A DNA stretch of 64,000 nucleotides from Actinomarinicola tropica (GTDB lineage: Bacteria > Actinomycetota > Acidimicrobiia > Acidimicrobiales > SKKL01): NCBI RefSeq assembly GCF_009650215.1, contig NZ_CP045851.1, positions 783,189-847,188 of the forward strand, read 5' to 3'. The notes under the pieces are model-generated. The model was not told where the DNA came from and ran no database searches. It was given only the letters and a program-made list of their open reading frames with translations. The translations under genes and the position numbers were made by a program. Shown here one piece after another: positions 1 to 7,354 of the stretch; within the stretch, counting starts at the first letter, position 1, and each line of letters starts with the position of its first letter.

Positions 1-11
1 GACCTCGATGC

Positions 12-920
12 TCACGTGGCGGCGATGAAGTCGACGAGCACCTGGGCGAGCTCGGGGCCTCGGTCCTCCTGGAGGAAGTGGCCGCCGCCCTCGATGGTGG
101 TGTGCGCTTGGCCCTCGGTGCCGGGGATGCGGCCGATGAAGGCCCGCTCGCCGCCCTTGGTGATGGGGTCGCCATCGGAGAAGGTGCAGAGGAACGGCTT
201 GTCGAAGCGGCGCAGCACGTCCCACGCCGCGACGTTGTCGGCGTGGGCCGGGTCGTCGGGCGAGGTGGGGACGAGCGACGGCAGGGTGCGGGCCCCGGCC
301 ATGTAGGTCTCGTCGGGGAACGGTGCGTCGTAGGCGGCGATCGTGGCGTCGTCGAGCCCGCCGACGGTGCCGCCGGAGACGATGCGCCCGATCTGGAACT
401 TGGGGCTCGTGGCGGCGAACCGCTGCCAGTTGAGGAACGCCTCGGTGGGGGTGCCCTCGCCGGTGGGGAGGCCGCCGTTGCCGATCGCGACGCGCGCGTA
501 GCGGTTCGGATCGGCGGCGACGAGCCGGAGGCCGACGAGCGCACCCCAGTCCTGGCCGAAGTAGGTGATGTCGCGCAGGTCGAGCTGGTCGAAGAGCAGG
601 TCGCGGGTCCAGGCGACGAGCCGGGCGAAGGAGTAGTCGGCGGGGTCGGCGGGCTTGTCGCTGCGCCCGAAGCCGACGAGGTCGGGGACGACGCAGCGGT
701 GCCCGGCCGCGGTCAGCACCGGGACCATGTGGCGGTAGAGGTAGCTCCACGTCGGTTCGCCGTGGAGGAGCAGCACCGGCGCGGCGTCGGCCGGGCCCTC
801 GTCGAGGTAGTGCATCCGCAGCGGCGGGAGGCCGTCAGCGGTGACCTCGGCGTAGCGCGGCTCGAACGGGAAGTCGGCGAGGTCGCTGAAGCGCTCGTCG
901 GGGGTGCGAAGGACCTTCAC
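12..920 (-). CDS. Haloalkane dehalogenase (alpha/beta-hydrolase, HLD-I-like)
   Basis: 302-residue alpha/beta-hydrolase expected to hydrolyse carbon-halogen bonds of short haloalkanes to alcohol and halide in the cytoplasm. Seen: oxyanion segment HGEPTW (residues 53-58), nucleophile elbow FGQDWG with Asp124 as nucleophile and adjacent halide-stabilising Trp125, acid segment FSDGDPIT (Asp249 or Asp251) and catalytic His281 in GGGHFLQED. Nucleophile and Trp sit at the same numbers as in the classic DhlA enzyme, and length fits the family. The GTG start has an AGGAG seven bases upstream. It lies 31 bases downstream of the sulfatase on the same strand and may be co-transcribed with it. An epoxide hydrolase is the main alternative, but the DW pair after the elbow favours the dehalogenase. 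Substrate unknown. Confidence 0.88.
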   Translation of the reverse strand: MKVLRTPDERFSDLADFPFEPRYAEVTADGLPPLRMHYLDEGPADAAPVLLLHGEPTWSYLYRHMVPVLTAAGHRCVVPDLVGFGRSDKPADPADYSFARLVAWTRDLLFDQLDLRDITYFGQDWGALVGLRLVAADPNRYARVAIGNGGLPTGEGTPTEAFLNWQRFAATSPKFQIGRIVSGGTVGGLDDATIAAYDAPFPDETYMAGARTLPSLVPTSPDDPAHADNVAAWDVLRRFDKPFLCTFSDGDPITKGGERAFIGRIPGTEGQAHTTIEGGGHFLQEDRGPELAQVLVDFIAAT

Positions 921-951
921 GGGTGTCTCCTGGTGGTCGTCGATCGGGTGG

Positions 952-3213
952 TCACTGGCGGTGCATGCCGGCGCGGTCCTCGGCGGCGGTGGTGTCGGCG
1001 TGGCGCTCGGGGCTGGCTTGGATGACGATCTCGTGGAGGTCGCCGGAGAACGGGAAGGGCGCGGCGTAGCGGTCCGAGACGGCGGAGCCGTGGTCGAACC
1101 CGACCGACGGGCCGACCGAGGAGATGACCCGCATGAGGAGGGGCAGGTCGGCGTGGGCGACGTCGGCGCCGTCGACCGCGAGCGTGGCGGTGCCGGCGCG
1201 CCCGTCGAGGCGGCGGACCCGCACCGTCAGCTCGTGCCGGCCGGAGGCCAGGCGGTCGGGCGACTCGAGGACGGTGTGGGCGCCGAAGGCGTTGTAGTCG
1301 AGCACCAGGCGGCCGTCCTGGACGAAGAACGAGATGCCTGCGCCGGCACTGCCGGTGGCGTAGAGGACACCCTCGTCGCTGGGCGCGAGGTCGACCGCGG
1401 CGGTGAGGTCGAAGCTGCGTCCTCCGATCGGGGCCGCGGCCTGGCTCGGCAGCGGCGACATCGGAGGGCGGTAGACGTAGCGGCGATCGGTGGGGTGCGG
1501 GGAGCGGTCACGGAAGCGGGCGGCGAACAGGCCGGTCGTGCGGTCGTCGAGCGGGAGCACGCCGTGGCGCTCGGCCTCGGTCCACCACAGGTCGACCAGC
1601 TGGCGGAGGCGCCCGGGCTCGGCATCGGCCAGGTCGTGGCACTCGGACCGGTCGCGGCGGAGGTCGTAGAGCTCCCACGGCTCGGTCTCGTAGTCGGCGC
1701 CCGGTTCGTGCTTTGTGACCGCCTTCCAGCCGTCGGCGACGATCGCCCTGCTGCCGGCGTTCTCGAAGATCTGGACCGTGTTGGGCGCCGGCGTGTCGGG
1801 ATCGGTGAGCATCGAGGCGAACGAGTGGCCGGTGACGGGCAGCTGGTCGAGGCCCCGGAACGTCGTGGGCGGCTCGACGCCGACGATCTCGTAGATGGTC
1901 GGGGCGATGTCGGCGACGAACGTGAACTGGTGTCGAAGCGTGCCCCGCTGGTCAGCGTCGATCCCCGCGGGCCAATGCACGATCATCGGGACGTGGACGC
2001 CCTCGTGGGTGTTCTGCTTGTACCAGCGGAACGGCGTGTTGCCGGCCTGCGCCCAACCCCACGGGTAGTTGGTGTGGGAGCGGGGGCCGCCGATCTCGTC
2101 GAGGTGCGCCTGCGCGGCGACCGGGTCCTCGACGAGCCCGTTGAACCACTTCATCTCGTGCAGCACGCCGACCGCGCCGCCCTCCTGGGACGCGCCGTTG
2201 TCGGCGAGGACGACGAGCACGGTGTTGTCGAGTCGGCCGAGGCGGCGCAGCCCCTCGACGAGGCGGCCGAGCTGCTCGTCGGTGTGGTCGAGGAACGCGG
2301 CGAACGCCTCCTGGAGCCGGGCGGCCAGGGCGCGCTCGGCGTCGGTGAGGTCGTCCCACCGCTCGACCCCGGGGTTGCGGGGCGAGAGGACCGTGCCCTC
2401 GGTGAGCAGGCCGCGCTCGAGCTGGCGGGCGAAGATCCGCTCGCGAGCGGCGTCCCATCCGTCGTCGAACGCCCCCCGGTACTTCTCGAGGTGCGCGGGC
2501 GGTGCCTGGTGCGGGGCGTGGGTGGCGCCGAAGGGGAGGTAGGCGAAGAACGGTCGGTCGGGGCGCACGCCGACCGAGTCGGAGATCATGCGCAGGAGCT
2601 GGTCGACCAGGTCCTCGGAGAGGTGGTAGCCGTCGTCGGGGCCGGCCGGCGGTTCGATCGGGTGGTTGTCCGCGACGAGCTCGGGGTGGAACTGGTCGGT
2701 CTCGCCGTCGAGGAACCCGTAGAAGCGGTCGAAGCCCCGACCGAGCGGCCACTGGTCGAAGGGGCCGGCGGCCGAGCACTGCTCGATCGGAGCGAGGTGC
2801 CACTTGCCCGCGCAGAACGTGGCGTAGCCGGCGTCGCGGAGGACCTCGGCCATCGTCGCCGCGTGGTTCGAGATGTGGCCGAGCTGGTTGGGGAAGCCGC
2901 CGACCCGGTTGGCGACGGTGCGCATGCCGACGGCGTGGGGCGCCCGGCCGGTGAGCAGCGCCGCCCGGGACGGCGAGCACAGGGGCGTGACGTGGAAGTC
3001 GGTGAACTGCAGTCCGTCGGCGGCGAGCGAGTCGATCGACGGGGTGGCGACGTCGCCCCCGTAGCAGCCGAGCTGCGCGAAGCCGGTGTCGTCGAGCAGG
3101 ACGACCACCACGTCGGGGGCGCCGTCGCGGGGGTGCGGCGGTTCGTCGAACCACGGCTCGGAGTCGGCCAGCGTGCGGCCGATCCGCCCCTCGAAGCGGC
3201 TGGGTCGGGTCAC
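952..3213 (-). CDS. Arylsulfatase (formylglycine-type sulfatase)
   Basis: 753-residue type I sulfatase, cleaving sulfate esters of an unidentified substrate. Seen: N-terminal metal-binding VVLLDDTG (Asp41-Asp42), the sulfatase signature CSPSRAALLTGR with Cys79 as the residue converted to formylglycine, GKWHLAP, an FAYLPFGATHAPHQ metal/active-site segment and VVLADNGAS. A C-terminal region of about 200 residues with beta-rich pattern follows the alkaline-phosphatase-like core, as in the long actinobacterial arylsulfatases. No signal peptide is visible, so a cytoplasmic location is likely. The GTG start lies 48 bases from the divergent TetR gene, which makes that regulator the obvious candidate controller. 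Activity needs a formylglycine-generating enzyme encoded outside this window. Confidence 0.92.
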   Translation of the reverse strand: MTRPSRFEGRIGRTLADSEPWFDEPPHPRDGAPDVVVVLLDDTGFAQLGCYGGDVATPSIDSLAADGLQFTDFHVTPLCSPSRAALLTGRAPHAVGMRTVANRVGGFPNQLGHISNHAATMAEVLRDAGYATFCAGKWHLAPIEQCSAAGPFDQWPLGRGFDRFYGFLDGETDQFHPELVADNHPIEPPAGPDDGYHLSEDLVDQLLRMISDSVGVRPDRPFFAYLPFGATHAPHQAPPAHLEKYRGAFDDGWDAARERIFARQLERGLLTEGTVLSPRNPGVERWDDLTDAERALAARLQEAFAAFLDHTDEQLGRLVEGLRRLGRLDNTVLVVLADNGASQEGGAVGVLHEMKWFNGLVEDPVAAQAHLDEIGGPRSHTNYPWGWAQAGNTPFRWYKQNTHEGVHVPMIVHWPAGIDADQRGTLRHQFTFVADIAPTIYEIVGVEPPTTFRGLDQLPVTGHSFASMLTDPDTPAPNTVQIFENAGSRAIVADGWKAVTKHEPGADYETEPWELYDLRRDRSECHDLADAEPGRLRQLVDLWWTEAERHGVLPLDDRTTGLFAARFRDRSPHPTDRRYVYRPPMSPLPSQAAAPIGGRSFDLTAAVDLAPSDEGVLYATGSAGAGISFFVQDGRLVLDYNAFGAHTVLESPDRLASGRHELTVRVRRLDGRAGTATLAVDGADVAHADLPLLMRVISSVGPSVGFDHGSAVSDRYAAPFPFSGDLHEIVIQASPERHADTTAAEDRAGMHRQ

Positions 3214-3261
3214 TGCGCGGTCCGTGCGGTCACCCGGTCAGTGAACTAATGTCATGCTGCT

Positions 3262-3858
3262 ATGTCAATAGATCGTGTCGACGGACGGGTGGAGCGGCGG
3301 GAGCGGAACCGGGCGGCGGTGGTCGACGCCATGGTCTCGCTGCTCGGCGAGGGCATCCTCGACGTCACGCTCGAGCGGGCGGCCGAACGGGCCGGAGTGT
3401 CGGTGCGGTCGGTGTTCCGCTACTTCGACGGCGTCGACGACCTGCGGCGCCAGACCGTCGAGCGGCACTTCGCCGTCGTCGACGCCCGGCTGCGCCGGCT
3501 CGATCCTGCGACGCACGACCGGGCGGCGCGCATCGCCGCCTTCGTCGAGGACCGGGTCGGCATGTTCGCCGCGAGCGCGGGCCCGGCCCGGCTGGCTCGC
3601 CAGCGGGCGGAGTTCATCCCCGTGGTGGCCGAGCACCTGGCCCGGGTGCGGGCACGGCTCGCCGACCACGTGCGGTCGGCGTTCGCACCCGAGCTCGGTC
3701 TGCTCTCGGGCGCGGCGGCCGAGGACCTGGTGGCGGTGATCGACGTGGCGGTCAGCCAGGACGGGTGGGACGCGCTCGGCTCGGTCCACGGCCGGGACCG
3801 CGACGACGTCGTGCGCCTCTGGGTCGAGCTGCTCGACCGGCTCCTGCCCGGGTCCTGA
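3262..3858 (+). CDS. TetR/AcrR family transcriptional regulator
   Basis: 198-residue regulator with an N-terminal helix-turn-helix (roughly residues 15-60, including the segment AGVSVRSVFRYFDGVDDL typical of TetR recognition helices) and an all-helical C-terminal ligand domain that I cannot assign to a named subfamily. It is divergent from the sulfatase gene with 48 bases between the starts, so it probably represses the sulfatase/dehalogenase genes and itself. A TAATGT hexamer ends nine bases before the ATG, compatible with a leaderless or near-leaderless transcript. I found no convincing long operator palindrome in the 48-base gap. It converges with the P450 gene downstream. Confidence 0.85.
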   Translation: MSIDRVDGRVERRERNRAAVVDAMVSLLGEGILDVTLERAAERAGVSVRSVFRYFDGVDDLRRQTVERHFAVVDARLRRLDPATHDRAARIAAFVEDRVGMFAASAGPARLARQRAEFIPVVAEHLARVRARLADHVRSAFAPELGLLSGAAAEDLVAVIDVAVSQDGWDALGSVHGRDRDDVVRLWVELLDRLLPGS

Positions 3859-3879
3859 GTCGCCCGCGCCCCGCACCGC

Positions 3880-3938
3880 GTCTGTGAAGGATCCGACAGC
3901 GGATCCCTGTCGGATCGTTCAGAGACCTGCAAGGTCTC
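3880..3938. repeat. Palindromic element, copy 1, plus adjacent 7-bp hairpin
   Basis: A 20-base arm (3880-3899) is followed after seven bases by its near-perfect reverse complement (3907-3926, 18 of 20 pairs). A second perfect hairpin with 7-base arms GAGACCT/AGGTCTC and loop GCA lies at 3922-3938. The element sits between the convergent TetR and P450 stop codons, where a bidirectional terminator would be expected, but there is no T tract. A second copy with the same arm length and loop length lies at 9131-9177, so this is a dispersed element rather than a unique terminator. Confidence 0.75.
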
Positions 3939-3949
3939 GACGGGCTCGG

Positions 3950-5284
3950 TCAGTCGGCGACCTGGAGGATGCGGACGGGCAGCTCGCGCGGGCCGCGGAC
4001 CTGACCGACGCTCCAGCGCACGTCGCCGGCGAGCTCGAAGGCGGGGAAGCGCCGCACGAACTCCTCGATGGCGACCTTGAGCTCGAGTCGGGCCAGGTTC
4101 GAGCCGAGGCAGCGGTGGATGCCGAGGCCGAAGGCGGCGTGGCGGTTCTTCGCCCGGTCGATGATGAACGTGTCCGGGTCCTCGAACTGGAGCGGATCCC
4201 GGTTGGCGGCCGGGAACGGCAGGAGCACCCAGTCGTCCTTCTTCATCGGGCAGCCGTGGAAGTCGATGTCCTCGGCGACGAGGCGGGCCATCGTCACCGG
4301 TGCGTAGGCCCGGAGGAACTCCTCCAGCGCGAACGTCATCACGTCGGGATCGTCGACGAGGCGCTGGGTGTCCTCCTGGTTCTGGGCCAGGTGCCACAGC
4401 GACGAGCCGATGGCCGACCAGGTCGTGTCGACGCCGGCGATGAGCAGCAGGACGATCATGCCGCCGACCATGTCGTCGGTGGCCGGCGTGCCGTCGATCT
4501 CGACGTTCAGCAGGTAGGTCGTGAGGTCGTCGCGCGGGTTCTCACGGTGGTCGTCGATCTGGCGGCCGATGTACTCACCGAGATCGCTCAGGCCCTCACG
4601 GGTGCCCGGCTCCTCGTTGATGCGCTCGAGGGCGTCGTGAACGAACTTGCGGAAGAGCGCCTCGTCCTCGGGCGGGAAGCCGAGCATCCGGCCGATGACG
4701 TTGACCGGGATGTGCTGGGCGTACTGCACCGCGGCGTCGATGACCGTCTCGCCGGGGGTGATGTCGCCCATCTCGTCGAGGAGCTTCACGCACAGGCGGC
4801 GGACCTCGTCCTCCCACGGCTCGATCTGCTTCGGGGCGAACGCCGGCAGGAGGAGGCGTCGGGCGACGGCGTGGAAGGGCGGGTCGCTGGTGATGGGCGG
4901 CGCGCCGCCGATCGGCGCAGGAAGGGCCAGGTCGCCGGGTCGGCCGACGCTGACGATGACGGCGCGGCTCGTGAAGTGGTCCGTGTCGTAGGAGATCTCG
5001 TGGACGGTCTCGTGGGTGATGGGCGCCCACATGCCGCCGTAGCGGTCGGAGTGGGCGACGGGGCAGCCGCCCTCGCGCAGCTCCTTCCAGACCTCGGGGG
5101 CCGTCGCGTTGTACTCGGGCCAGGCGTGGTCGAAGTCGGTGCGGTAGTCCTCGACCGGGCCGTAGTCATCCGGGTCGTAGGGGACGCGCTGCCAGATGTG
5201 GCTGCCTTCGGGCGTGTCGCCGAAGATCGGCTGCTCGTCGCGGGTGCGTCGACCCGACGTCGGGTCGGCGGTGGTGTCGGTCAT
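3950..5284 (-). CDS. Cytochrome P450
   Basis: 444-residue bacterial class I P450, a haem monooxygenase that needs a ferredoxin and reductase not found in this window. Seen: I-helix oxygen-activation motif LLIAGVDTTWSAIG, K-helix ExxR as EFLR, and the haem-ligand loop FGLGIHRCLG with Cys392 as the thiolate. Length is normal for soluble CYPs. A purine-rich GGGGA precedes the ATG at about ten bases. It is transcribed towards TetR and away from the small coiled-coil gene. Neighbouring dehalogenase and sulfatase suggest a catabolic role, but the substrate cannot be read from sequence. Confidence 0.93.
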   Translation of the reverse strand: MTDTTADPTSGRRTRDEQPIFGDTPEGSHIWQRVPYDPDDYGPVEDYRTDFDHAWPEYNATAPEVWKELREGGCPVAHSDRYGGMWAPITHETVHEISYDTDHFTSRAVIVSVGRPGDLALPAPIGGAPPITSDPPFHAVARRLLLPAFAPKQIEPWEDEVRRLCVKLLDEMGDITPGETVIDAAVQYAQHIPVNVIGRMLGFPPEDEALFRKFVHDALERINEEPGTREGLSDLGEYIGRQIDDHRENPRDDLTTYLLNVEIDGTPATDDMVGGMIVLLLIAGVDTTWSAIGSSLWHLAQNQEDTQRLVDDPDVMTFALEEFLRAYAPVTMARLVAEDIDFHGCPMKKDDWVLLPFPAANRDPLQFEDPDTFIIDRAKNRHAAFGLGIHRCLGSNLARLELKVAIEEFVRRFPAFELAGDVRWSVGQVRGPRELPVRILQVAD

Positions 5285-5401
5285 CTCGGCGGTCCCCCTG
5301 CTCGTCAGCGCTGGTCCCCGTGTGCCCGCGGCTGCGGGCGCGACGCGCTCCTGTACACCGTACTGGAGGAGGGCCGCGGCGGGCTCGCGCGTCTCGATCG
5401 C

Positions 5402-5713
5402 TCAGGTCAGTGAGGCGACGGCGGTGAAGAGCCCACCGATCGCTCCCATGGCGCCGACCAAGAGGAACGTGTTGGTTCGAAGAGACGAGTTCAGCTCGGC
5501 CGAGAGGTTCGCCATCTCGGTCCGCAGCTCGGAGCCGAGCACGCTGATGCGAGCATCGAGGCGCGTCTCCAAGCTGCGGAGGTCGTCCTTGGTGGCGACG
5601 TCGGCCCAGCCGACCGGTGGGAGGTGCTCCATGAGCGTGGTCGCTTCGTCGGGCCCGAGGATCTCCTCGAGGCGGCGGTACAGCTCGTGTCGGGACTTCT
5701 CGGTGATCGCCAT
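5402..5713 (-). CDS. Small coiled-coil protein with C-terminal membrane anchor, copy 1 (intact)
   Basis: 103 residues: a soluble N-terminal part (MAITEKSRHELYRRLEEIL..., through GWADVATKDDLRSL), a heptad-like coiled coil (about residues 44-75, including LGSELRTEMANLSAEL) and a C-terminal hydrophobic helix LLVGAMGAIGGLFTAVASLT likely to be a tail anchor. I do not recognise a function; the layout resembles small DUF1640/tail-anchored coiled-coil proteins. A GGAG lies four bases before the ATG. Two paralogues lie at 10379-10690 and 11481-11879, with homology reaching about 100 bases into the upstream region, so the duplicated unit includes the promoter. No homologous partner gene travels with it. 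Confidence 0.75.
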   Translation of the reverse strand: MAITEKSRHELYRRLEEILGPDEATTLMEHLPPVGWADVATKDDLRSLETRLDARISVLGSELRTEMANLSAELNSSLRTNTFLLVGAMGAIGGLFTAVASLT

Positions 5714-5744
5714 GGCTCGGCTCCGTCGTCAGCAGGTCCTGGAG

Positions 5745-5758
5745 GGAGCTGCAGCTCC
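5745..5758. promoter_or_regulatory. Perfect 14-bp palindrome upstream of coiled-coil gene copy 1
   Basis: GGAGCTGCAGCTCC, 32 bases upstream of the start. The corresponding position upstream of copy 3 (near 11909-11923) keeps a GGAGC...GCTCC hairpin, so the symmetry is conserved although the centre differs. It could be an operator or a leader hairpin. Confidence 0.4.
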
Positions 5759-5830
5759 GAGCGCCGGTCGCACGGCCATGTGCTCAGGCTAGCGACGGGC
5801 GCCGCGTCTCGGCCACGGGCGTTGGGTGCG

Positions 5831-6667
5831 TCAGCCGGCGCGCTGGAGGTCGCGTAGCGCTCGGTAGCTGATGACGTGGGCGCCGGCGCGCTCGAGGGTC
5901 TCGGCGAGCGGGCCGCCGGGGGCGAGCATCGCGGCGTCCTCGATCCGGCGGGGGTTGTCCGGGGCCAGGGCCCGCAGCTCGGGCGTGTCGGTGGCGGGGT
6001 GGAGGTACAGCTCGGTGACGCCGGGGCGCAGGTCGCCGGCCCTGGCGAGGACGTCCTTGCCGACGAGGTGGTCGGGCGCCACGACACCCGCATCGGCGGT
6101 GCGCTGCCGGAACTCGAAGCCGATGAGCTTCTCGCTCGACCAGCCCGAGAGCCGCATCGGCAGGTCGAGCTCGACGGCGAGCTCGAGGTAGACGTCGAAG
6201 TAGCGGGCGTCGAGCTGGACCGTGCCCATGTGGCTGTCGAGGTGGGTGACGTCGAGCCCCCAGCGCAGGGCCTGCTCGACCTGGGCTCGCAGCTCGGTCC
6301 GCACCTCGTCGAGGTCGGCCTGCGCCCACACCTCCTCGATCGTGCGGGGCATCCGTCCCTCGGCGTCGAGCAGCGAGGCGCCCGGCGTGATCGGCCCCCA
6401 CCGGTAGCCGTCCCACTCGGAGGTGAGTGTGAGGTGGACGCCGACGTCCTCGCCCGGCGGGTCGGCGGCGGCGTGCGCCGCCCACGGGCACGGCACCATC
6501 AGCGTCGTGCTGCTGGCGGCGCCGTCGCCCATCGAGCGGCGGATGGCGTCGTTGGCCGCGTGGCTCGACCCGAGGTCGTCGCAGTTGACGATCACGACCC
6601 GGTCGTCGGGTCGGTACCCGAGTCGCTCGGCGAGGGTCGGTCCGGTGTCGCGGCGGGACGAGGTCAT
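5831..6667 (-). CDS. ChbG/YdjC-like carbohydrate deacetylase
   Basis: 278-residue member of the YdjC/ChbG family, which removes N-acetyl groups from chito-oligosaccharides or related glycans. Seen: start of the barrel VVIVNCDDLG (Asp-Asp metal/catalytic pair near residues 30-31), the segment DVGVHLTLTSEWDGYRWG, and HLDSHMGTV carrying metal-ligand histidines. Length is normal. AGGAG lies about five bases before the ATG. It diverges from the GNAT-GH20 operon across only 42 bases, which suggests shared control and a common role in amino-sugar or chitin fragment use. Exact substrate unknown. Confidence 0.88.
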   Translation of the reverse strand: MTSSRRDTGPTLAERLGYRPDDRVVIVNCDDLGSSHAANDAIRRSMGDGAASSTTLMVPCPWAAHAAADPPGEDVGVHLTLTSEWDGYRWGPITPGASLLDAEGRMPRTIEEVWAQADLDEVRTELRAQVEQALRWGLDVTHLDSHMGTVQLDARYFDVYLELAVELDLPMRLSGWSSEKLIGFEFRQRTADAGVVAPDHLVGKDVLARAGDLRPGVTELYLHPATDTPELRALAPDNPRRIEDAAMLAPGGPLAETLERAGAHVISYRALRDLQRAG

Positions 6668-6696
6668 CGAGGCTCCTGCGTGGTCGGTGGCTCCAA

Positions 6697-6702
6697 TACC
6701 GT
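6697..6702 (+). promoter_or_regulatory. -10 hexamer of a leaderless promoter (GNAT-GH20 operon)
   Basis: TACCGT ends seven bases before the ATG at 6710, and there is no Shine-Dalgarno. The same TANNNT-N6/7-start geometry recurs at several other genes in the window. Confidence 0.45.
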
Positions 6703-6709
6703 CGCGTGG

Positions 6710-7354
6710 ATGGACGACGTGCGCTCGGGACCCGACGGCGAGCGGTTCGAGCTACGCCCCTACCGGCCCGGCGACGAGGACGCCCTGATGGCCGTGTGCC
6801 TCGGCACGGGTGCGTCGGGCGAGGACGCCACCGACGTGTTCCGCCTGGACCCCCGGCTGCTCTCGGAGATCTACCTGCTGCCGTACCTGGCGCTGGAGTC
6901 CGAGCTGGCGACCGTGGTGGCAGACGGTGACGACCGGCCGGTCGGGTACGTGCTCGGCGCGCTCGACACGGCGGCCTTCGAGGCCGTCGCGGAGGAGCGG
7001 TGGTGGCCGGCGCTGCGCGAGCGGTTCCCGCTCGGTTCGATGCCGGAGGACGCGCCCGAGGCGGCGCTCGTCCGGCGGATCCACGAGCCGGGGTCGACCG
7101 CACCGGACGTCCTGGTCGACCACCCCTCGCACCTGCACGTCGACCTGCTGCCGGTGGCGCAGGGTCGGGGGCTCGGTCGGCGCCTGCTCCAGCGGCTGTT
7201 CGACCAGCTCGCCGCGGCGGGGTCGACGGGCGTGCACCTGGGTGTGAGCCGGGCGAACGAGCGGGCGATCGGCTTCTACCGGGCCATGGGGTTCGTCGAG
7301 TGGCCGACCGAGCGGTCGGGTGCGCTGACGTTCGTGCGGCGGATGTCGGCATGA
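6710..7354 (+). CDS. GNAT family N-acetyltransferase
   Basis: 214-residue acetyl-CoA-dependent acetyltransferase. Seen: N-terminal strand FELRPYRPGDEDALMAVC, and the acetyl-CoA pyrophosphate loop of motif A in LLPVAQGRGLGRRLLQRLF (Q/RxxGxG/A), followed by VHLGVSRANERAIGFYRAMGF, the usual motif B. An acidic and glycine/proline-rich insertion separates the early strands from motif A. The ATG at 6710 is chosen because a -10 box lies just upstream and upstream codons belong to the divergent promoter. Its stop overlaps the GH20 start (ATGA), so the two are translationally coupled. It may acetylate amino sugars released by the GH20 enzyme, which is inference from context only. Confidence 0.85.
   Translation: MDDVRSGPDGERFELRPYRPGDEDALMAVCLGTGASGEDATDVFRLDPRLLSEIYLLPYLALESELATVVADGDDRPVGYVLGALDTAAFEAVAEERWWPALRERFPLGSMPEDAPEAALVRRIHEPGSTAPDVLVDHPSHLHVDLLPVAQGRGLGRRLLQRLFDQLAAAGSTGVHLGVSRANERAIGFYRAMGFVEWPTERSGALTFVRRMSA

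Noticed and set aside
904-3249. Long plus-strand open frame opposite the sulfatase
   Set aside because: Mirror of the sulfatase coding bias at high GC; no motifs, Val/Gly/Arg-rich translation.
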